In this document: piece by piece, positions 35,741 to 47,118 of the stretch
Numbering within the stretch: the first letter of the stretch is position 1
How the letters are laid out: each line of letters starts with the position of its first letter
NCBI GenBank assembly: GCA_963573385.1
Contig: CAUYLG010017967.1
Coordinates: 1-64,000, forward strand
Direction: 5' to 3'
Length of the DNA: 64,000 bases
From: Cacajao melanocephalus
Taxonomy: Eukaryota > Chordata > Mammalia > Primates > Pitheciidae
Translations under genes and position numbers: made by a program
The notes under the pieces: model-generated
The model's input: only the letters and a program-made list of their open reading frames with translations
What the model was told of the DNA's origin: nothing
Databases searched by the model: none

Positions 35741-38389
35741 GGATTAAAAAAAAGGAAAGAAAGAAACTAGCACATTATTATTCTCAAAACCATCTCAATG
35801 TAAAAAGAGGCTATTTGCTTGGTCCTCCTCAACTCCCCCTTCCCCCATCCTCCTGCAATCCTTGCTCATCTTTCTCCTTTTCTCTCTGGATGTGTTTCCT
35901 TCACACCTAAGTTTCGTTTGCATGGTCCTGATTCACTAATTCTATTCAAACCGAGTATACAAATGCGTTTTTTTTTCTGTTGGTTTTGAATATTTTTACA
36001 CTGCTTATGCAAAGGAGTGTAGTCAGATCCATCTTGCATTCGTTGATATTTGAATTATTACCTTCGAGAATGTGAAATATTCTGGTACTGACCCAAATGA
36101 TTTTTCAAACCCAGGTGTTATTAGCATGTGGTTAGTTGATGAGAAAGTTGCTTTAGTAATGACCTGCAACTAATTTTTAAATAGGTGAGAATTCTTGTTG
36201 ATCGTTACTCATGTATCAAACACTCCTATCCTGTGCTTTTCTCTAGGTCCTGAGTGCTTGTTTTTCATCAGTAGTAACATTTGTTTTATACACATGCCCA
36301 CGAGTGACCCTAAGTGCACAGTGGAAACTCAGGGCATGAGGAGCTGGTTGCAATGCTTGCACCCTGTGAAAGGGATTAGTGTATGCCAACACATAATATT
36401 TCCAACAGAGGATTGTATAGTGTCATCATACAATTTATTTGTTCTCTTCGCTGAGTGTAAGTATAAAATAATGAAAGGGAATGGCATGAATAAAAGGAGA
36501 GTAATTTATGTACTTTATCAAACCAGCACAATGTATTTATATCCTATATGCTATCCAGATGTACGCATAGACAAACAAAATCAAAATAATATGTTTTCAT
36601 TGTTAACTAAATGTAAAAATGCACTAAAAAGAAACTATAACCAACATGTAATAATTTGTTTCTTATTTTGATATTTTTTAAAACGCACGAAATAGGATGG
36701 AGTATATATGGTCTTACTTGAAGCTACAGTGCTCCCTGGACATGCCGTAGAGTTTTCCCAGAAGATGTCAGTAAAGCTACTCCATCCTTCCATCTCTAGT
36801 CATTGAGCTTCAAATAAAATAACCAGCAAAGAGTTAGTAGTTTTTTGTTGTTTTTGTTTTTGCTCACACTTTTTCCTATCTATAACGTACTTTGATCTTT
36901 GCACCAGATTAGAAATAATTGGTGAAATGTATATGCTCTAAAATCAAGTAAATTATTAGAATTAAATTTTACTTCTTAGCTTCATGCAGTTTTATTTGAT
37001 AGGAACAAATACAAGGTTACCTAAAACCAGGTTCGTAGACTATATCTCACCAATATTTTTCTTTTCAAAATTCTATCTATAATTCCAGGAATAGTTAAAT
37101 GACATTTTTAGCTTTTTTGTGTTGTCTTAGACATATTTCTGTTTTCTCTTGAAATTTTATGGCCTACTATTTGTCCATTTTTCTTGGTGCATACTAAGCT
37201 TCCTCTTGTAGCATAAGCATTTGTGTAGCATCTCTCTCCTTAGTTCTAAATTGACAGGATGTGTCCTTTTTTATTTCAAGCTCGTCCAAAATCCTTCCTC
37301 AGCACTTTGCACACTGATACTTGTTGAATATGTAACTGAGAAATAAAAAATGACTATGATTTAGTATCCCTTCTGTGTGGCACTTAACTTTCTATGTGTA
37401 TATATCCATTAGAAAAAACAGCAATCATGGTATTTATAATAAAAGACTGATATGGGCATAAATCAGCATTTATTATTTTCAGGTTCATAAAGACATATTT
37501 AAATTAATATGGAAGCATTGCAGGTAAAGTTCTATTATTAAAAGAAAAACAGTCATGAAAAATGTAGTCATAGATTGCCTTTCCCATGTCCTGCCAATAG
37601 TACTATAATGTAAAATAGAGTGAATAGTTCAACTTTAATATCATATCTGCAAATTACAGCTTTTCCAAATGCACCAGTTGCTCAAAAGGTTATGAATGAT
37701 GTCATTTGCACCCATATAGGGAAAGGCTCTTGCCTGACTTTTCAGATCTATTTACAGAGATCCAAAATGTTCTGCCTATTTGTTTATCTAAAATATGTTC
37801 CTTCGTGAATGCCAGAAAGGAATTGCTACTGTAATCCCAGGTATCACTTTGCTTCCTGTAGGATATTGCCTTATGATCCCTGCTAGGTCTCCTTTTATTT
37901 TTTTATAATCCCAAACCCTAGAGGCATCATTTCAGCCTAAGTCAGTGATTTAGAGGCTCTTATACTTTTATTTATAAATGTGTATGCCATAAAAGTTACA
38001 TAGTCCAGAAAATAATGAAAACTGGTCACAAAATTTTGCTTTGAAAATCGCAAGTGTGTCCTAGTAAACACAGCTTCTGCCTAGCTGCATATTTTCTTGA
38101 AACTAGAGTATCTGCCTGATTGTACATGTTTTCGCTTGGTTCCGATCCATGTTAGCATGTGGGAATCTTATTTTTGTGGGTCATATAACACATTCAGCAT
38201 ATTGGTTAATGAGCTTCCAACCATCTCAGTCATTCTTTTTGGGCAAATTCTAGGCCAAATGTAAGATCTGATATGGTTGTCTAAGGGCTGGGCATACAAT
38301 ATGTGCCATGACTTTGCTCTTTTTGGGTTATTTAGGAGAAAAGTAGCAAGTTGGGAGGAAGAATGCAATTAACTAACTTTCGTTAAGGG
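35741..38389. other. No recognised feature
   Basis: No repeat families seen. A 158-codon plus frame (36195-36671) opens on TTG and has no recognisable domain, signal or splice context. The frame at 35491-35910 (139 codons) lies opposite the candidate exon. Both are about what chance gives in this much DNA. Confidence 0.45.
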
Positions 38390-38505
38390 CCCTGATCATA
38401 ACTAGGTGCTTTACATGTATTATCTCATTTCTATATCTAGGTAACTTCATGTAGCAGCTAATAGGAGCCAGATCAAAAATTGAATGCTGGTCTGCCTGAC
38501 TTCTT
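38390..38505 (-). mobile_element. MIR SINE fragment, antisense
   Basis: The aactaggtgctttacatgta, ttatctcattt and gaatgctggtctgcctgact blocks follow the antisense MIR order. The middle (aactgaggcacagagag part) is missing. Confidence 0.65.
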
Positions 38506-38667
38506 TGCCTGGTTAGGAGGGTTAATCCTGAAGTCACTTTGGTCAGTAGCATTCAGGAGATGGGGAAAGGACTTTGACTATTTAGAGTTAGAGTCTACTC
38601 TGCAGTTACCATTTGATTTGCAAATGGAGTGAATAGAAACCACCCAAAAACAAAAGGAAGTTTTCAT

Positions 38668-38760
38668 GGAGGGAGGGAAAGAAGAAAGGAAGGAAGAAAG
38701 AAAAGAAGGAGAAAGGAAGAAGTAAAGAAAAGAGGAAAGGAAAAGGAGGAAAAGGGAAGG
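38668..38760. repeat. Polypurine tract, 93 bp with one interruption
   Basis: Only A and G on the plus strand, except a single T at 38723, with irregular GGAA, GAAA and GGAG units. Such mirror-rich purine tracts can form triplex (H-DNA) in vitro. No tandem unit is regular enough for a clean microsatellite. Confidence 0.92.
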
Positions 38761-39984
38761 TAAAGAATCCCAATAAATTATTTAAAATGTACTTTTTGGT
38801 TAAAGATAGGTTAAATAAGACCTACTGTTTTTGATTTAAATATATTAATTTCAATTGAAGTTCTCATGCTGACATAATAAAAGTGTTCTAAGGTAATGAG
38901 TCATTATTTTAAAGGTCACCAATTAAATTCCTTCCCCTGAATAATTTTCCACCTGCCATTCTGCAGGTGGACAGCCCCACATGCACAGCTTCATCTACTT
39001 GCTCTGTAGTCTCTGATGGAGCCAGGCATTTAGGTGGAAACAAACATACTTTCAAGACCCAAGATCTGTGGCTAAACCTTGTCACTCAGAGATATTTAGA
39101 TATGTTTGGCATTCAAAGTAAGTTTTCTTTTTCTCAGTTTTCATCTGATTCTAGGATAAGTCCCAGAGAAATTGGCAGCAGATGATGAAAATAAACTGTT
39201 TTCTATCCTATGTTGGGGGTCTGGATTTTGCATTTTATTCACATTCTTGCTTTCAGGGCATTTTTTGTTTTTTACTATTTATTGTACTTCATTCTCCTAT
39301 ACTGATTCTGCTACACTGATAATTAGGACCCAGATCTGAACATGACAGGGCGGTGATCCTGGAAGTCTTGAAGAGTAGGGGGCCAAGCCAGAACATGCCT
39401 ACTGGCCTCAGTGAGTGGAACCCAGCTGGTGAAGATGGAGAGAAAAGAGTTCTGCAAGGAGAACTTCAACCAAAAAGCCAGCTTACCTCTGAAGTTAGAA
39501 GTAGTCCTGGGTTTTGTGGGTCCTAAAGCTTATAAAATATGGGAGGGGTAGTCTTGTCTGAGAAAAAAAAAACACATAAAAATTGTAACTTTTTCAACAT
39601 AACTATAAAGAAAGACTTTGTGGGCAAATTGCTAGGTCCTACTTAGGGCCATGGAAGGGGTCTTTGGAAAGGAGGGACCCTGAAGCTTAAGCATTTCCTA
39701 AAGCTGCCTCTGAGTGAAGGCCAGTCTCTGGAGATTAGGCATAGGATGCATCTAGCTATAATAGCCAAAGGACCTGAGACTAGAAGTCAGAGGAAGAAGT
39801 TTCAAGCAGAGACTGAAAAGGGCAGATTGTGGAAAGATAAGACGCTCAGTTAGAGAAGATAATAGCAATGTCTATAATTCACCCCTAGTCTTCTGTGGTT
39901 GGGAAGGTCGCTATTTAGGACGTCACTCTGGGTGAGATAACAAGCATGTGATCATGACTCTGAAAATAAATGTTTCAACCGAGT
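38761..39984. other. No recognised feature
   Basis: Unassigned. The part 39320-39900 is GC-richer than average but without a recognised repeat or open frame. Confidence 0.4.
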
Positions 39985-40085
39985 ACATATGGACATGAAG
40001 ATAGGAAGAGGAGACACTGGGGACTACTAGAGGGTCTCGGCAGGGCAGGGGATATGGCTAAAAAACTACCTTGAAGTTACGAAAA
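39985..40085 (+). mobile_element. L1 3' UTR fragment
   Basis: The atatggacatgaagatagg, agacactggggactactaga and gggatatggctaaaaaacta blocks follow the 3' UTR of old primate or mammalian L1 in sense orientation. Only about 100 bases remain. Confidence 0.6.
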
Positions 40086-41394
40086 ATAAAGATAACAAAT
40101 GAAAATAACAAACAAATAGAAAAACTTAGCATTAATCAACACTGGAAAATCATGGTTTGAATGAGTACTTTATGACTGATCTTTATTACTTGAAGCGTAT
40201 CTGAATTCTGAGGTTTGGATAAAACAAAGAAATAAAGTTTCCATTACATTCCCATAGGAGTTTGAAATATGTAGCAACACTGAGTGAAAAAAAAAAACGT
40301 ACTGGTAGTTTTTTAACAGCTTCTACCTTACCTAATATTAACCCACTGGGCATATTGGAACTGTAAGGAATCTGGAGGCAATAGTAAGCTCTGGTTGAAG
40401 AAAATACACAGATCAATAACTTGCATTACTGTAAAAATCCTTCTGGGCTTAAAATTTTATTTTCTTGTATTATGATAGAAACCCTGAAGAGCAAGAATGA
40501 GGGCTAATCAAAGAAATAGTAGAAAATAGCATATGTGTCCCAATACATGATGGTCTCTATCAAGAACATTATGGTTTCCACACGGAAAGCTATATAGTAG
40601 TGGAATTTTTTTTTTTTTTCTTTTTTTGGTCTTAAGTCGCTATGGTGCTATTTCAGGGTGCTTTTTATAAAGATCTTTCTAGCAAGCATGTAAGCTCAAC
40701 AACATATCTTAAAATACAAAAATAATTATTCCCATAGTCGTGCATATGTGCACACACATAGCTATGTGTATAGTATTATTTGTTCTCTTTTAACGTTCTC
40801 CTTGAACACTTAGGAATGAATCATTTGATTTTTTATTGGAATATAACTATTTTATATGTATTTTTATGTCATTGGCTGGTGTCGTATATGTATCTACTAA
40901 AATTATTTTTATCATAAAATGGATATATCACTGGATAAACGTAAAGTGTAGGAAAACTACACAGAGCCACATTGTAGCTGTTTGGTTTTAGAATAGTTTG
41001 GTATGTGAAATACGTAAACATATGATTAATACTATGCATTTGCAGCCTGTTTCATTGAAGAATGCAATTTATTTACTTCTTTTTATTTCTTTTCTGCAGG
41101 AGAAGGAAGTTGGTAGGAGTTGACTGGAGTCTTAAAAAATATTAGAATTAAGGAAGTGAAATCAGGGTATAGGGAAGAATGGTGCATGAAGCTTAACTCA
41201 TGAAGGGCAGGAAAAGGTAGCTGTAGAATGCAAGTCCAGAATTAGATGTGCACAAGGAACTCGCAGATTCAAGAGTCTCTGCAAGTGACCAGGCAGATGC
41301 CATTAGGAGAATCTTCTCCTCATTCTGATACTGGCTGAGAGATCATACCTCTCATTTTTTTTCCTTAGTTTACCTGCAGCAATGATTGCAGTTA
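40086..41394. other. No recognised feature
   Basis: AT-rich unassigned sequence with a T run near 40606-40628. Confidence 0.4.
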
Positions 41395-41890
41395 AAGCAA
41401 TGGTTCAAAAATGCAAACCTAAAACCTAAACCATTCATTTCCCTCTTAAAACCCTTTGTTGACTCCTTTTGATCTGTGGTACATTTTGAACCCCTTAGAA
41501 TGGGCTTACCTGGCACTTATATCCAGTCTCCAGACTCAGGTCTCGCTAGTATGTCTCATGCCTTATATTCCAGCATAAAAATCTGGTTTCCTGACCATCC
41601 TGCATAACTGTCCTGGTGATCTGACTAGATGATTTCTTCACCTTTTCCTGGCCAAACTCATAAGATTCTGCTAGAACATCACCTATTCCAGGGAATCATT
41701 TTATGAAAACCTCCAGACTTAATAGCGTATCTAAATCACTATATTCCCAGAACACTTGAAAGGATGTAACAATTAGGTTACATTGTATATTTATTACTAT
41801 TCTCTTGAAGACAGAGACCATATTAAGCTGCCCTATAAGACTGACCAGTTCTATTGTTTGTCTACTAATCGTTTTAACTGAAAAGGGTGG
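41395..41890 (+). mobile_element. L2 LINE fragment, strongly diverged
   Basis: The ttccctcttaaaaccctttg block, the ccagtctccagactcaggtc block and tgccttatattcc follow the L2 sense order. A cacctattccagggaatcat block and tcttgaagacagagaccat come after. Indels are many. Confidence 0.58.
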
Positions 41891-43572
41891 CAAATAAATT
41901 GTGGAGTGAGTTGAACTTCCTGTAAGGTCATACAGGCAAAAATTTAGTAACATTACAAGTATCTCAATTGAAAGGATTACTTTTAGATAAGATAGTTTTA
42001 TTTGTATTCAGAAAGTTGCTTGTGTTTACTTGTTTGGGGACTTTCTATACCAGGCAAGCCCTTTTATGTGTATGAGGTGAGACTACAGGTGAAGCCACTT
42101 GGCAAAGCATATCATATATCCAATGTTCCTAATAGCATGGGTAAAAGGCCTTTAAAGAAGATTTCAAACCTACCTAAATTAGGACTGGATGCATGATTCT
42201 GAATGTAATTGATTTGGTAATATATACCACCAAACCTTAGGAATGAGACACTTGTGTGAGTGTAAAAATTGATGACATTGAGCTGGAAAACTATTTAACG
42301 CACAAAAAAAGCTAAACAAGATTTCTCAAGCTCTAGGAAGTGATTCAAAGTAAACATAGATTGGTTTGGGGAAAAGAGCGTAAGATAACATCTGTGTTTT
42401 ATAGTCCATAATAACTATACCTAAGCATCAGTTCATACTTCTGACAACTTTTTCACTGTTTTCCTTTCATCAAATAAGTTTGAACCCAATTTACATGAGA
42501 GTCTGCACCCAAATAGAAGTAAATTAGAAAGCAGTTTTGTCACTTTAGAAACTGATGGTAAAACAGGGGGAAATACCTAATTTCTCAAAGAAAATAAGAG
42601 GCTGATAAGAACCAAACAACCTATTTCTTAATAGCACGATCTGGAAATGCCGATGATATCTTCAAAATGATTATTTGTAATGATTCAAATGAAATGTAAC
42701 AGCAAACTGGATGAAAATTTCATTTTATTAGATAGTAGCATTTTAATTATTTTTTAATTACCACATCTGAGTTAGAAAAAAAGGCTTGATAATGTTTGGA
42801 ACTGTAATTTAAGGTCAAGTAGGTGCATTTAAAAACATTCTAGCTTAAATCTGTCAGCATAAGATCCATGAGGAAAAAAAAAAGAAACCCTAAGAATTTG
42901 GGGAAATGGTACAATGCTTTAGCTGGATTACAGTGTAGAATGAGGTCTGTTCAGTGACAATTAACATACTGTTATTAAGAATGAACTAACCTGGTGGCCC
43001 ACAACATGCTCATGGTATCTGCATTTAAGAATTCTAATGAGAATGTCACCAGATACTCAGGCAACCATTGAATTTGCTGCTTTATTTGTTTCTTTATAGG
43101 AAGTTCACAGTTGTTCATGTCACCTCTGCATTCATGGAATATTTGGGGGTAGAAATCACATGACTTTTCTAATATATTGTAAGGCCTTTAATTAACTGAA
43201 TACAGCCTTAAAATAAAAGCTCTTTCTCAGCTTCCCTTACAGCAATATTGAATTTCCTTATTGGTTGAATGTTTACTAGAATATTCCTTTAGTTTTCTGC
43301 TTTCATATTCATTTTTCCTTAGAAATTATAGTGATTAAGAATATTCTGATGCCAGCCATTATGCTAGAGAGAAACCTTTGTTGTACCCTACATTAGATAC
43401 AAATATAAAATTGCATTGAATTTCCCCAGAGGTTTACCTTCAATAAATCGACAATATTGTATATGTTTTGTCTTAATTTTTTCTTCCTTAGATCTTGAGT
43501 GTGCCTTAAAATTCCATTTCATGGAGAGCTGTGCTTGGTTGAATTTTGATTGATTACTCAATTAACTGACTT
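41891..43572. other. No recognised feature
   Basis: AT-rich unassigned sequence. A 27-base segment at 43219-43245 (gctctttctcagcttcccttacagcaa family) recurs with one mismatch at 44442-44468. Confidence 0.4.
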
Positions 43573-43830
43573 ATTGGTAGAGTGGTTAAGAAAGAAGGCT
43601 TTGGGATCAGACCAACCTGGTTTTGCATTCAAGCTCAGCAACTTACTAGGTGAGTGACCTCTAAACCCTTATTAAGCCTCAGTTTTTTCTATCCATAAAA
43701 TGGAGATAATAACAGTGCCTATGTTGTTTGGCAGTTATGATGGTAAAATCAGAAAATGTGATTGAAACATTTTGAATTATGCCTGATGCATACTAAGCTT
43801 AATGTCAAATATTATAGTTTCCACATGCCA
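43573..43830 (+). mobile_element. MIR SINE, sense
   Basis: Sense MIR with tggtagagtggttaagaaag, a cctggttttgcattcaagctc-type block, agcaacttactaggtgagtg, then ataaaatggagataataac and a decayed 3' end. Confidence 0.85.
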
Positions 43831-44122
43831 GGGTAAGTGGACTTATGAATTATATTGCCTATTTAAATGAACCCTTATGAAAGGAATAAATGACTTGAAA
43901 AGATTTTTGCTAAGAAAACACAAATTAAATATAAAACTAACAATTCAGGAACATTGTACAAAAGAAGATATAGGCAGGGTGGATGTTTTATTCTTCGTCA
44001 CCCTTCGTACAGCAGAGAAACAACGATGGTCTATTAGGTCTCACAAGAAGTTGGCCAAAAGGTTAGACATTATTAAGAATTTAATCTGATGCATGATTTA
44101 CATCCACTATTCTAAAAGCAAG

Positions 44123-44229
44123 CTTCATATTATTTGGGACCTTGAGATCTCAGCTAATGATAGTATGATGCCATCACAATGAACACATTTTAAAAGTAAC
44201 CATCCAGATTATGAAAACAAAACTCTACC
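44123..44229 (+). repeat. Spaced direct duplication, copy A (107 bp)
   Basis: Copy A matches 44551-44657 over 107 bases with 4 differences (about 96% identity), 428 bases apart, same orientation. It starts cttcatattatttggg and ends aactctacc. It is not part of a repeat family I know. It is probably the source copy. Confidence 0.95.
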
Positions 44230-44359
44230 ACTTTCTTAGCTATTTTATAATATTGCCATACTCATATGGTAATTTATTATTTTTGAACTTAATGACTAAT
44301 ATTTAGAAACATCCTTTGAGGTTTCATCATAACTGTGGCAGAGAATAATTTTTGTTTTA

Positions 44360-44930
44360 TTTTGTTCTGGATAATCTACCAGCCACATACCACTGCCCTT
44401 TCTCATGCCACCCCTACTGTAAATTCTGGAAAGCCCAGTATGCTCTTTCTCAGCTTCACTTACAGCAAACAGGAGCTATAAGTTCTCATTATATCCAATG
44501 AGGCATGAGGAAAAGTCTGCTGGGGGAGCGTCAGTGATGCTAAGATTAAACTTCATATTATTTGGGGCATTGAGATCTCAACTAATGATAGTATGATGCC
44601 ATCACAATGAACATATTTTAAAAGTAACCATCCAGATTATGAAAACAAAACTCTACCTGACCCAGGTGTGGCTAGTGCTGTCCTTCCCTGTTCATCTCGT
44701 CTTTGAATATAGTTTTATTATGCAGAGTCCTGGCAGCAAATCTTATAACCAAGAGTCAGTAAGCACAGTCTAACTATAGCAGTGCAGAAAGGCGGAGGAA
44801 GCTTGGTCCTTCTGACAGTGCTGAGCACCAGCCATAGACCACCTCCCTCTAGAACATGACTACATGACTGTGCTACTCAAGCCAATGTGGGTCAGGTTTT
44901 CCTTTTAGTTAGTATGTAGGGCTTTTGTAA
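44360..44930 (+). mobile_element. Ancient repeat (LTR- or DNA-type, family unknown), interrupted
   Basis: Blocks match in order a common mammalian repeat. They are tttctcagcttcacttacag, then tccaatgaggcatgaggaaa and gtctgctggggga. After a break come gtgcagaaaggcggaggaag, cttggtccttctgacagtgc and accacctccctctagaacat. The break is filled by copy B of the 107-bp duplication. Confidence 0.5.
44551..44657 (+). repeat. Spaced direct duplication, copy B (107 bp), inside ancient repeat
   Basis: Copy B interrupts the ancient repeat between its ctgctggggg block and its gtccttccctg block. This suggests that copy B is the inserted one and copy A the donor. No poly-A and no target-site repeat are visible, so it is not a retrotransposon insertion. 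Confidence 0.93.
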
Positions 44931-46372
44931 TATGAGCTCAATCATTTTAACTATTTCTTTTATTATTTATGCCACATCCTGTTTCCCCAAAATAGTTGAA
45001 ATGATGGATAGTACAGGAAAAATGGGAATAAAATAGATAAAATTGGTTTTCCAAAACTTAGTATCAACAAAGTTAAGCTCTAATAGTTTCTCAGGGGAAA
45101 CAGATTTTTTTTTTGAGTACTGTTTTCTAAATGACATTTCCTATGTGAATCTTGATATGAAGAACATCAAGTGATGCAGAGAGTAATCTCTTCTGCAACC
45201 TTGCTACGTGAACTGCAATTTTATTTATGGGAATTTTATAGAGTTGCTTTGTTGTATGCATCCTTCTATAGAGTAAGTCAGGGACATCAATACGCAACTC
45301 AATGACATCAGTTATGTGTGGGGCAAGTAAATGCAATGTATGATACCCTCTTATGGAATATTCTGATTCAAAGCAGAAATTATAATTTAAAAGAGAGAGA
45401 ATGGTCTTCAGTTTTTCTTTTTACCCAAGTATTATAGTTTTCACAGTTTATATTTTGATGGGCATACAAGATCTGAGAGATCAACATTCTACTCTTGGAT
45501 GAAAACCCAGGAAGGAATTCTGTATTTCTGCTTGAGGGTGGATTCATATGTTTAAGAAGCAGTGAAACTGATCCTGTGTTTGGTACCCTACAAGGAATAC
45601 TTGAGGCATATAATAAATACTCATCACTGAATAGAAAATGATACTTTGCCTGAAGATGGCCTTGTGGGCATGTTTTCTTATGGGGCAGTCCTGGATCCCT
45701 TTGTAACTCATCAGCTGGTGACAAATTAGTCTTCAAAGTTTTAGCCTATAGAAAATAGTCAAGATGACTTTGACCTAAAAATATTTAAAACTTCTTTTGC
45801 CACTTACCCATTGTAAGTATAGGACAAAACCAAAACCAAAAACATATTACAGTGCCATCACAATTCACACATTATTAACACATGCACACACGTAAATACA
45901 GGCACAAACAAAAATTCCTCACGTTATATTCTCATATTTTATCTGGTTTTGAGCAACATAGCCTTCATCTGAATCCACTAGGATGAATTCTTTGCAAAGT
46001 AAACTCCTAAAAAATTTAGATATTCCCTATCAGATAAAATAACTTTAGCATTAAAATATTTAATATGAAGACATGCCCTCTGACAGTGTTTCATTGGGTA
46101 ACCTCTGGTTTGTGACAATTAAATTTTACAATCAATATATGGAAATCTTATTTTCATATTTTCTTGGGGGAAGGGAAGAAAAGTATGTTCTTTATGTGGT
46201 ACAGAGTAAAGAGCACCTTCAGTTGCTTTTCAAAATATATACCTGGACTGAGAGGAATAAATTTGTATTCATAGATACTACTTTAGGCTAAGAGTAGGCA
46301 GATAAGGAAAGCCCAACTCTTTATAGCTTATGCCAGAGCATTTATTCTCATGTAGGGGTATCTCTCTTTATA
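44931..46372. other. No recognised feature
   Basis: Unassigned. A 118-codon minus frame (45380-45736) opens on a TTG and has no recognisable domain. Confidence 0.4.
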
Positions 46373-47118
46373 TCAAGATTAGAGAAACACAAATCAAAAC
46401 CACAATGAGATACCATCTCATGCCAGTTAGAATGGCGATCATTAAAAAGTCAGGAAAGAACAGATACTAGAGAGTATGTGGAGAAATAGGAACACTTTTG
46501 TACTGTTGATAGGAGCCTAAATTAGTTCACCCATTGTGGAAGACAGTGTAGCAATACGTTAAGGATCTAGGACAAGAAATACCATTTGACCTAGCAATCC
46601 CATTATTGGATATATACCCAAAGGACTACAAATCATTCTACTATAAAGACACATGCACACGTATGTTTATTGCAGCTCTGCTCACAATTGCAAAGACTTG
46701 GAACCAACCCAAATGCTCATCAATAATAGACTGGATAAAGAAAATGTGGCACATATACACCATGGAATACTATTCAGCCATAAAAAAAGGATGAGTTCAT
46801 GTCCTTTGCAAGGGACATGGATGAAGCTGGAAACCATCATTCTCAGCAAACTAACACAGGAACATAAAACCAAACACCGCATGTTTTCACTCATAAGTGG
46901 GAGTTGAACAAGGAGAGCGCATGGACACAGGGAGGGAAATATCACACACTGGGGCCTGTCAGGGGGTGGAGGGTAGGGGAGGGATAACATTAGGAGAAAT
47001 ACCTAATGTAGATGACAGGTTGATGGGTGCAGCAAACCACCATGGCATGTGTATACCTACGTAACAAAGCTGCACGTACTGGACATATATATTCCAGAAC
47101 TTAAAGTATAATAAAAAC
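46373..47118 (+). mobile_element. L1PA-type LINE-1 3' end, 5'-truncated
   Basis: Sense L1 beginning inside ORF2 (agagaaacacaaatcaaaac). It continues through the ccattattggatatataccc and tggaatactattcagccata parts, with the ORF2 stop after the gcatgttttcactcat area. The 3' UTR carries a guanine-rich run (cagggggtggagggtagggg) and ends in an A-rich tail. The 62- and 84-codon frames are ORF2 remnants. 5' truncation is the usual result of target-primed reverse transcription. No clear target-site repeat was seen. Confidence 0.95.

Noticed and set aside
36195..36671. Longest open frame, 158 codons
   Set aside because: It opens on TTG, not ATG, and shows no domain, signal peptide or splice context. 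One frame of about this length is expected by chance in 64 kb of AT-rich DNA read in six frames.
45380..45736. 118-codon minus-strand frame
   Set aside because: Begins at a TTG and has no recognisable protein features.
46606..46907. Overlapping 62- and 84-codon frames
   Set aside because: They are remnants of L1 ORF2, truncated and out of frame with each other.
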